A stretch of DNA of 20,721 nt from a virus. The translations under genes were made by a program, and so were the position numbers. Positions within the stretch are counted from its first letter, which is position 1. Each line of letters starts with the position of its first letter. Where the stretch lies: the IMG/VR virus record IMGVR_UViG_3300017708_000462, positions 1 to 20,721 of that record; one strand, given 5' to 3'. The notes beneath the pieces were generated by a model that saw only the letters and a program-made list of their open reading frames with translations, was not told the DNA's origin and did not search any database. Shown here piece by piece: positions 7,385 through 12,629 of this stretch.

Positions 7385-7749
7385 TGTATAGATTTAAAGA
7401 AAAAGAGTTTGGTGTGTATGAAGGTAAGACATATCCTTTAGAAACACCTATGAATGAAGCACCAGAATTAAATAAGCCAAAAAGAGGTGGACCAGATGAT
7501 CCAAAGAAATTTGTGGTTTATGTAAAAGATCCGAAGACAGGAAATGTTAAGAAGATTAATTTTGGTAACGAGAAAGATTTCGTTGGTGGTAATGCCAAGA
7601 TTAATAATAGAGAAAGAGCAAAAGCTTTCTCAGATAGACACAATTGTCCGATGAAGAAAGATAAACTATCTCCAGGATATTGGTCTTGTAACTTACCGAG
7701 GTATGCAAAGGAATTAGGGCTAAAAGGTGGCGGAAACTATTTTTGGTAA
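7384..7749 (+). CDS. DUF5872-like small protein
   Basis: This is a 121-residue protein. After a flexible N-terminal 40 residues it shows KKFVVYVKDPKTGNVKKINFG (start 41), RERAKAFSDRHNC (about 76-88) and PGYWSC (97-102). This order, a beta hairpin ending NFG, an arginine/histidine/cysteine helix, then YWSC, matches what I know as a DUF5872-like phage module of unknown function. His86, Cys88 and Cys102 could bind a metal, but that is only a guess. The ATG overlaps the preceding stop and there is no separate ribosome binding site. Confidence 0.7.
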   Translation: MYRFKEKEFGVYEGKTYPLETPMNEAPELNKPKRGGPDDPKKFVVYVKDPKTGNVKKINFGNEKDFVGGNAKINNRERAKAFSDRHNCPMKKDKLSPGYWSCNLPRYAKELGLKGGGNYFW

Positions 7750-8002
7750 ACCATACATTGACGAAGGTGAGATAAGAACCTTTGATATCTCTCGGGATGA
7801 TAATGAATATGTTTGGCACAAAGACCCAGAGAATAGGGAATGTGAAGTTATCGAAGGTGATGGATGGCAATTTCAATATGATGGTGCACTTCCCTGGTGT
7901 TTAACCCCAGGAATGATATTTGAAATATTAGGAAAAGATCATTATCATAGATTAATTAAAGGTAAGAATAATTTAAAAATTAGGATTAAAAAACATGGCT
8001 AG
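7727..8002 (+). CDS. Small cupin-like protein
   Basis: This is a 91-residue protein from a GTG start, overlapping the previous gene by 23 bases. The pattern (YVWHKDPENRECEVIEGDGWQF, about residues 28-49, then LTPGMIFEI and HYHRLIKG) resembles a single-domain cupin: charged residues before a strand, an EGDGW turn, then a PGMI...HR segment. The usual second histidine set is incomplete, so metal binding is uncertain. Short cupin-like proteins of this type occur in T4-like marine phages. The GTG has no clear ribosome binding site, but no in-frame ATG precedes the conserved-looking part, so GTG is the best available start. Confidence 0.65.
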   Translation: MAETIFGKPYIDEGEIRTFDISRDDNEYVWHKDPENRECEVIEGDGWQFQYDGALPWCLTPGMIFEILGKDHYHRLIKGKNNLKIRIKKHG

Positions 8003-8288
8003 AGAAACTCAATCAGATAGATTAGATAGGATTGAAGACAAAATAGACAAAATGTCTGAAGCAATCATTACGCTTGCAAGGGCAGAGGAAAAGATTATTA
8101 CACTTACATCTTTCAGTAAACAACAGTCTGAACAGATTCAAGGTGTTATAAATAGGATAGACCGAGTGGAGTCATTAGTTAATAGCAATGCCAGCACGGT
8201 TAATGTAATAAATAAGATATTCTGGTTAATATTGGTTGGTTTAATATCAGCTATTACCTGGGAATATATTGTTCATATAAGTAGCTAG
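7995..8288 (+). CDS. Coiled-coil protein with C-terminal membrane segment (XhlA-like)
   Basis: This is a 97-residue protein. Residues 6-70 form a heptad-rich coiled coil (RLDRIEDKIDKMSEAI, RIDRVESLVN). The C terminus (about 73-92, IFWLILVGLISAITW) is a clear membrane helix. This order matches XhlA/haemolysin-like small phage proteins that associate with membranes, sometimes near lysis genes. Here it lies among structural-type genes, with the spanins about 2.3 kb downstream. A holin-accessory role is possible but not shown. Its start overlaps the previous gene by 8 bases. Confidence 0.7.
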   Translation: MARETQSDRLDRIEDKIDKMSEAIITLARAEEKIITLTSFSKQQSEQIQGVINRIDRVESLVNSNASTVNVINKIFWLILVGLISAITWEYIVHISS

Positions 8289-8297
8289 GAGAAAAAT

Positions 8298-8855
8298 ATG
8301 AAAAACTTATGGAATGACGACCTTACTAAAAGCATTGCTTCAACAGTTAGCGATGTCTTAGAGGGGAAAGTCAAAAAAGAAGAAATGGATCCTACGGATC
8401 ACGTAAAACAAAAAGATGGCGGTTTCGTTGTTGTTGATGCTAATGGTAAAGAAGTTAAGTCTTTCGGTAAGAAAGATGAAGCTGATGCTTATGCTATTAA
8501 AAATCATGACAAACTAATGGCTGTTAAAAAAGAAGTTGCTGAACCAGAGCCTAAAGGCGAGAAGGAATTCAAAGACAAGCACAAGGTTAAAAAATCTGGT
8601 GAGAAAGAAGATGGTACAGTAATGAAAGAAGCTAAACTTTCGGAAGAAGAAGTTGAAGAAGATAAAGAAAATGGATATGTAAATATTCCAGTCACAGAAT
8701 TATCTGATAAGCAAAAAGAATACCAAAAGGTATTTAAAGCAGCTATGAAAAAGTTTGATGTTAAATCACCAGCAGACTTTAAAGATGATGCTAAGAAAAA
8801 AGAATTCTTTGACTATATCGATAAAAACTATAAAGCGGATAAAGAAGAAGACTAA
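8298..8855 (+). CDS. Highly charged acidic protein, unknown
   Basis: This is a 185-residue protein dominated by Lys, Glu and Asp. Residues 38-70 (GGFVVVDANGKEVKSFGKKDEADAY) look like a small beta-beta-alpha unit. A long disordered stretch (75-125) follows. The C-terminal 50 residues form a helical unit with KVFKAAMKKFDVKSPADF and KKKEFFDYIDKNY, resembling C-terminal modules of other marine phage proteins. A scaffold or internal-protein role is possible but unsupported. It has one of the best ribosome binding sites in the region (TAGGAG, 9 bases upstream of the ATG). Confidence 0.65.
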   Translation: MKNLWNDDLTKSIASTVSDVLEGKVKKEEMDPTDHVKQKDGGFVVVDANGKEVKSFGKKDEADAYAIKNHDKLMAVKKEVAEPEPKGEKEFKDKHKVKKSGEKEDGTVMKEAKLSEEEVEEDKENGYVNIPVTELSDKQKEYQKVFKAAMKKFDVKSPADFKDDAKKKEFFDYIDKNYKADKEED

Positions 8856-8864
8856 TTAAGCTAT

Positions 8865-8872
8865 CATAGATA
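8865..8872 (+). promoter_or_regulatory. Possible variant late promoter
   Basis: CATAGATA, six of eight bases matching TATAAATA, lies in a 22-base gap between genes. Exactly five bases separate it from the ATG at 8878, the same geometry as at 1332 and 17125. No ribosome binding site is present. The box match is weak; position is the main support. Confidence 0.4.
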
Positions 8873-8877
8873 GTTAT

Positions 8878-9249
8878 ATGATGAAAATATTTGATGAGCT
8901 AAATGCTAAGAACTTTAAACTGTTCGCAGCGAAACATTATAACAATCCAGAATGCACGGACGCATCAGAGTTTGATGAAGATCTGTCTAGATTTAAATAT
9001 CTAAAGAGATTGTTAAGACGATATGAAGAAGCAGAAGATCTACAGGAACGTCTGATTCTAAATCATATCATAGTTTTATATAATGTATTCGGTATACAGG
9101 CTGCGAACAAAATGATGTGGTTTAAAATACAACCAGAATACTGGCATTATATAAAACCCTTCTTAGTGTTTTTAAATTATCTACCTGAGGAAGAAAAGGT
9201 AGATGTACCATTGGATCCATTAATAGTAGAGAGGTTACGAAACATATAA
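8878..9249 (+). CDS. Conserved T4-like phage protein (DUF7207-like)
   Basis: This is a 123-residue, mostly helical protein. I recognise the pattern IFDELNAKNFKLFAAKHY, then RFKYLKRLLRRY, then ERLILNHIIVLYNVFGIQAA, then a YWxxIKPFLVFL segment, from a conserved family in T4-like cyanophages and related phages. I associate it with DUF7207, but the label is from memory. No enzymatic motif is visible. There is no ribosome binding site before either ATG (8878 or 8881); a late-type box lies five bases upstream. It is coupled to the next gene by a TAATG junction. Confidence 0.75.
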   Translation: MMKIFDELNAKNFKLFAAKHYNNPECTDASEFDEDLSRFKYLKRLLRRYEEAEDLQERLILNHIIVLYNVFGIQAANKMMWFKIQPEYWHYIKPFLVFLNYLPEEEKVDVPLDPLIVERLRNI

Positions 9250-9836
9250 TGGGAATATTATCAAGAGCAGCAGATTTAGGATATGCATTTAGATTCCTAA
9301 AACTTTTGACCACTAAGTGGGAAAATTTGCCTGCCTATAAGCTAGGTATTATTGATAAGAATGGTAATAACTTAAAGAAAGCAAAAGAGCTTACTACTTC
9401 TGAAGAAAAGTCTGCATATACTATTTTCCATAGATTAGTATTTAATGTTAAAAGATTATTAGGTAAAGTACCAGGCGGAAAATCAACCATCGCATCTTAT
9501 GCGGCAGCTCTGTTTCTAATTAAAGAACATACAGGTATGTCTGAAGCAAAGATAGAAGAGGTATTAAGTAAAGCTCTTGAAGGTAATTTAGAAGATAACC
9601 TAGAAGAAAGTAAATGGTTTGTAAAAGAAGGATATTTAAATCCTGGAATATATGTATTAACAAAAGATGTAGTTTCTTATAACACAGGAGAAACAATAGC
9701 ATTAAAGAATTCAAAAGTGCAAATAGATGATTTTAAATCCCCTTACTCTAGAGCATTTGGTCATAATCTCTATGAAGTACAACACGTTTTAACGAAACAA
9801 AACTTATATATAACTAATGAGGATATAAAAAGATGA
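9249..9836 (+). CDS. Conserved marine T4-like phage protein, possible structural
   Basis: This is a 195-residue protein. Residues 1-110 are helical, with AADLGYAFRFLKLLTTKW, AYTIFHRLVFNVKRLLGK and SYAAALFLIKEHTGMSE. Residues about 120-195 switch to a beta-rich segment (GIYVLTKDVVSYNTGETIAL). I have seen this architecture in proteins of T4-like marine phages annotated as unknown or as virion-associated. The long amphipathic helices could contact membrane or other virion proteins, but that is inference. It starts inside the previous gene's stop codon and ends in an ATGA overlap with the next. Confidence 0.7.
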   Translation: MGILSRAADLGYAFRFLKLLTTKWENLPAYKLGIIDKNGNNLKKAKELTTSEEKSAYTIFHRLVFNVKRLLGKVPGGKSTIASYAAALFLIKEHTGMSEAKIEEVLSKALEGNLEDNLEESKWFVKEGYLNPGIYVLTKDVVSYNTGETIALKNSKVQIDDFKSPYSRAFGHNLYEVQHVLTKQNLYITNEDIKR

Positions 9837-10108
9837 GACGTTCATTTTCAGAATATTTAAAACATTGGGAAGACGCAGCAGCCAACAGCGTAGGTGCTGG
9901 TGGTGTTTCTATGCCTTCTGATATGATGACAAAAGACAAACACAAAAAACATAAAGACAATAATAAAATCCAAAAAAGAATTTATGACGGAAGAACAAAA
10001 GAAGGTCGTAAATTTGTAGAACGTATTCTTGCTAGAAGACAAGCAAGAGAAAAAGTAAAACTTACTAGAAAAGACGTAAACAAATTAAAAGCATTAAATA
10101 AATCATGA
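9833..10108 (+). CDS. Small basic protein with SFxEYL N terminus
   Basis: This is a 91-residue, strongly basic protein. The N terminus MRRSFSEYLKHWEDAAAN shares the Ser-Phe-x-x-x-Leu pattern of the proteins at 1345, 2722 and 3979, although no exact (I/L)xE site follows. A GAGGVSMPSD linker leads to a lysine-rich segment and then a helix with YDGRTKEGRKFVERILARRQ, a pattern I recall from small T4-like cyanophage proteins. Such a small basic protein could be DNA-associated in the capsid; this is inference. ATGA overlaps link it to both neighbours. Confidence 0.65.
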   Translation: MRRSFSEYLKHWEDAAANSVGAGGVSMPSDMMTKDKHKKHKDNNKIQKRIYDGRTKEGRKFVERILARRQAREKVKLTRKDVNKLKALNKS

Positions 10109-10386
10109 AGAAATATTTTGTTATGATAGGAAGATTTTTTGGCCGTGTTTGGCAATTTATCTTATCTTTATTTGAAACTCACCAACACTTACACGTAACT
10201 CACACTAAATATAATAGCGAAGGTGAGGTGGTAGATGTGTTAATTAAAAGTTGGGATGTTCGTCGATTTTATAAAATTGGTCCAAAGAAAATGAAATTTA
10301 AAACTATGGAAGGAACAGTGGTAGAACTAAATGCCGCTACTCCTATGGATTATATGACAGAAACAATGAAAAAATCGGAGATATAA
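10105..10386 (+). CDS. Small protein with hydrophobic N terminus, unknown
   Basis: This is a 93-residue protein. Residues 4-23 (YFVMIGRFFGRVWQFILSLF) are hydrophobic or amphipathic and could sit in or on a membrane. The remainder is a beta-rich segment with SWDVRRFYKIGPKKMKFKT, then EGTVVELNAATPMDY, a pattern I recall from other T4-like marine phages without function. It begins inside the previous stop (ATGA) and ends three bases before the acyl carrier protein gene. Confidence 0.6.
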   Translation: MKKYFVMIGRFFGRVWQFILSLFETHQHLHVTHTKYNSEGEVVDVLIKSWDVRRFYKIGPKKMKFKTMEGTVVELNAATPMDYMTETMKKSEI

Positions 10387-10388
10387 AA

Positions 10389-10607
10389 ATGTCAGTAGAA
10401 AAAATAATAGCAGAAAACCTAAACATCAATGTTGATTCAGTAAAAGATGATTCACATTTTGTGAATGATTTAGGTGCCGATTCACTTAATATAGTGGAAG
10501 TAGTTATGGGTATTGAAGAAGAATTTGATATAGAAATTCCTGATGATGATGCTGAATTACTTTTAACTGTTGGTGATTTAAAACAGTATATTGAGGATAA
10601 TGCATAA
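10389..10607 (+). CDS. acpP: Acyl carrier protein
   Basis: This 72-residue protein has the length and pattern of a bacterial acyl carrier protein. Helix I (SVEKIIAENLNI) leads to the invariant phosphopantetheine site LGADSLN, with Ser32 as the attachment residue, then the acidic recognition helix VEVVMGIEEEFDIEIPDDDAE. It would need the host phosphopantetheinyl transferase. Acyl carrier proteins are uncommon in phages. It lies directly upstream of the spanin pair and lipase, which suggests an envelope-lipid link, but no acyltransferase or fatty-acid enzyme is in the window. CGGAG (10376-10380) is 8 bases before the ATG, and the stop forms TAATG with the next gene. Confidence 0.92.
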   Translation: MSVEKIIAENLNINVDSVKDDSHFVNDLGADSLNIVEVVMGIEEEFDIEIPDDDAELLLTVGDLKQYIEDNA

Positions 10608-11002
10608 TGCAACAAATTTTTATAGGAATAATATTCATACTTGGCTTAGCCTCGTGGTGGTTATATTCCGAGAATCAAGTTTTAACAATGAACAATATGC
10701 AATTAGAAGTTGCAATTAAACAGCAAGAAGAAGCAATAGCTACTATAAAAGAAAGCTATGAGAAACAAGGTGCAGCCTTGAATCAAATGGCTTCTAAGAA
10801 CGCTCAGATAGAAGCTGAGATGAATGGTTACCTGGATATATTTAGAAGACATAATCTAAATAAATTAGCTATAGCTAAACCAGGTATGATTGAAACAAGA
10901 GCCAATGATCAGACATCAGAGGTTTTCAGGAGTATAGAAAATGACAGTAAAGAGCTCGATTCGCTGGACGATCCTAGCGCCGATATTAACCCTAATAATT
11001 AG
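10607..11002 (+). CDS. Putative i-spanin (Rz-like)
   Basis: This is a 131-residue protein. A membrane helix lies at residues 3-20 (N-terminal, type II anchor expected), followed by a coiled coil at about 24-80. The C-terminal motif KPGMIETRANDQTSEVFRSIEN (start 92) is typical of Rz-like proteins that I know from several phages. I-spanins span the periplasm and, with an outer-membrane lipoprotein, fuse the two membranes at lysis. The gene for a lipoprotein starts inside its 3' end in another frame (62-base overlap), the classic nested spanin arrangement. Assignment rests on architecture and neighbours. Confidence 0.75.
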   Translation: MQQIFIGIIFILGLASWWLYSENQVLTMNNMQLEVAIKQQEEAIATIKESYEKQGAALNQMASKNAQIEAEMNGYLDIFRRHNLNKLAIAKPGMIETRANDQTSEVFRSIENDSKELDSLDDPSADINPNN

Positions 11003-11498
11003 TGGATGTTCCCTGATGGGAACAAAACAAATCGAGGTTAGTAGTAAACCTATAGAGATAGATATTATCCAACCTACTATGCCTCGAAATATAGATCTTA
11101 AAGATCCTAAATGGCACGTGGTTTCATCAGCAAAGATAGCTAATCCTTGTGTGAAAGATTCTGAAGGTAAAAGACCTAAGATGGATCATCCTGATGGATT
11201 AGTAAATGACAAAGGTAAAGTAATTAGAGTATGTAAACTAGGTAAAGAGAATCCAGATTGGCCAGAAGATTATACATACTTAGATCAATTTTTAGATGAT
11301 ATAAAGAAAAAGAATAATGGTGATGTAGTCTTCTTTGCAATATCAACAGAAGATTATGAATTAATGGCTTATAATATGCAAGAGCTACGTAGATACATAC
11401 GTGAAGTTCAAGAAGTGGTAGTTTATTATAGAAACGTAACAATAAAGACTCCAGACGGGGATAAAGACGCAGTCGGAGCAAAAGTAAAGGTAGATTAA
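10941..11498 (+). CDS. Putative o-spanin lipoprotein
   Basis: This is a 185-residue protein with a signal peptide (residues 7-22) ending in the lipobox IISGC, with Cys23 as the expected lipidated residue. The mature part contains short strands and a helix with YNMQELRRYIREVQEVVVYY. It is longer than Rz1-type o-spanins, but I recall similar lipoproteins behind Rz-like genes in marine T4-like phages. CAGGAG (10927-10932) lies 8 bases before the ATG, inside the upstream gene. The overlapping arrangement with a membrane/coiled-coil gene is the strongest argument for a spanin role. An alternative is an unrelated phage surface lipoprotein. Confidence 0.72.
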   Translation: MTVKSSIRWTILAPILTLIISGCSLMGTKQIEVSSKPIEIDIIQPTMPRNIDLKDPKWHVVSSAKIANPCVKDSEGKRPKMDHPDGLVNDKGKVIRVCKLGKENPDWPEDYTYLDQFLDDIKKKNNGDVVFFAISTEDYELMAYNMQELRRYIREVQEVVVYYRNVTIKTPDGDKDAVGAKVKVD

Positions 11499-11499
11499 C

Positions 11500-12258
11500 A
11501 TGGTATCAACTAGACAGAAAGAACAAATGACACAAACGGAAAGAGCTTTGGTAGCTGCTAAGTTATCTGCATATGCTTACAAAACAGAAGCACAAGCAAA
11601 AACTCTAACAAAGAAAATGGGATTTCCTTGGTGTAAATTAATATCCCGAGACGGGGCAGAATGTTTAGTAGTTAAAGATCGTAATGATCTTTGGTTTGCC
11701 TTTAGAGGTACTGAACCTTCTAAACTAAATGATGTTATGGCTGATTTAAATTTAATTAAAAATGCAGCTAAAGCAGGTGGTAAAGTACATAGTGGATTCC
11801 AACAAGAAGTTAATGATCTTTGGATGGATATCCTAGCAGAAATCGAACACAATCAACAATTAAAAGTTCAGAAAGACATTTACATGACTGGTCATTCCTT
11901 AGGTGCAGCAATGGCGACTATTGCAGCAACTAGACATACTCCAGTCGAACTATTTACTTTTGGATCTCCAAGAGTAGGTGGACCAAAATTTATACGACAT
12001 ATAAAATGTCCGCACTTAAGATTTATGAATAACAATGACATCGTATGTAGAATACCTCCATCATGGTTAGGATTCAAACATCACGGTGAAATGATTTACT
12101 TTGGCAGAAATGGAAACAAACAAGAAAAACCAACTTGGTCTGATATGTTTCACGGTGTACTTAATTCTTGGAAGAGATTTAAATTCTTTGATGGAATAGT
12201 AGACCACGGTATGCCAAACTATATAAAAGCACTAACTAAACTTTCGAAGGTTAAGTAG
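11500..12258 (+). CDS. Class 3 lipase (alpha/beta hydrolase)
   Basis: This is a 252-residue lipase-3 family protein. FAFRGTE (66-72) matches the oxyanion-side strand. The nucleophile elbow is TGHSLGAAMA (130-139) with Ser133. LFTFGSPRVGG follows. Asp180 in NNNDIVCRIPP and His236 in VDHGMPNYIKAL complete the catalytic triad, so all three residues are present. The family hydrolyses acylglycerols or phospholipids; the substrate here is unknown. There is no signal peptide, so it would act from the cytoplasm, perhaps on the inner membrane or after it is breached. Its place just behind the spanin pair suggests a lysis or membrane-remodelling role (inference). AAGG lies 9 bases before the ATG. Confidence 0.88.
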   Translation: MVSTRQKEQMTQTERALVAAKLSAYAYKTEAQAKTLTKKMGFPWCKLISRDGAECLVVKDRNDLWFAFRGTEPSKLNDVMADLNLIKNAAKAGGKVHSGFQQEVNDLWMDILAEIEHNQQLKVQKDIYMTGHSLGAAMATIAATRHTPVELFTFGSPRVGGPKFIRHIKCPHLRFMNNNDIVCRIPPSWLGFKHHGEMIYFGRNGNKQEKPTWSDMFHGVLNSWKRFKFFDGIVDHGMPNYIKALTKLSKVK

Positions 12259-12260
12259 TT

Positions 12261-12584
12261 GTGTACTTTCTCTTTCTCCTTACTGTAAAGTCTATATTTA
12301 CCTCGGTAATAGGTTCCTCTTTCTATAAGTGGTTTCAATCCACTACCCTAGGGATCAGGCTCCAAAGGAGAATTAATTCTTTTATGAAATACTTGTCAGA
12401 TAAGTATGATATAGAGTTAATAAAAAAACAATCTAAATTTGAATCAGATTACCCTTTAGTAATGGAAAGGATAAATAAACTGGAAAAGAATTCTCATCCG
12501 TGTAAGGAATTTCATGAGTTTGAGGCCTATCCAGAATTAATGAAGCGGCTTGAAGAGATTGAGAAAAAATTAAAAATTAAATAA
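12261..12584 (+). CDS. Membrane-anchored coiled-coil protein, possible lysis accessory
   Basis: This is a 107-residue protein from GTG 12261, two bases after the lipase stop. Residues 2-22 are hydrophobic (YFLFLLTVKSIFTSVIGSSF), then an amphipathic WFQSTTLGIRLQRR, then a charged coiled coil with repeated MERINKLE and MKRLEEIEKK. The first 120 bases use C-rich codons unlike the rest. An in-frame ATG at 12384 lies 13 bases after AAAGGAG (12364-12370), so a short soluble form of 66 residues is possible. Position after the spanins and lipase suggests a holin or lysis accessory, but this is inference. Confidence 0.6.
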   Translation: MYFLFLLTVKSIFTSVIGSSFYKWFQSTTLGIRLQRRINSFMKYLSDKYDIELIKKQSKFESDYPLVMERINKLEKNSHPCKEFHEFEAYPELMKRLEEIEKKLKIK

Positions 12585-12592
12585 TAATAGTA

Positions 12593-12621
12593 TTTACTTT
12601 CCGGTGAAAGTATGGTATAAT
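12593..12621 (+). promoter_or_regulatory. Sigma70-like promoter for nrdAB
   Basis: TTTACT (12593-12598), a 17-base spacer and TATAAT (12616-12621), with TATGG in front giving an extended -10 (TGn). It fills the 45-base gap before nrdA. The predicted start is about 12628-12629, one or two bases before the first ATG (12630), so the transcript would be nearly leaderless. It shares the 11-base string TATGGTATAAT with the promoter at 17583. Confidence 0.82.
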
Positions 12622-12629
12622 ATGGTATT

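Noticed and set aside
8146-8153. TATAAATA string inside the gene at 7995
   Set aside because: It is mid-gene and about 145 bases from the next start, which has its own ribosome binding site.
11224-11481. Minus-strand open frames, such as this leucine-rich one
   Set aside because: All minus-strand frames lie opposite well-supported genes and show antisense-type composition; none has a promoter or family match.
12327-12345. T-arm-like hairpin AGTGG-TTTCAAT-CCACT suggesting a tRNA
   Set aside because: The loop lacks the standard TTC order and no acceptor or anticodon arms pair around it; the stretch reads as coding.
12364-12383. Palindrome AGAATTAATTCT followed by T residues as a terminator
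   Set aside because: It is AT-only at the core with essentially no loop and lies within an open gene; the AAAGGAG part is more likely a ribosome binding site.
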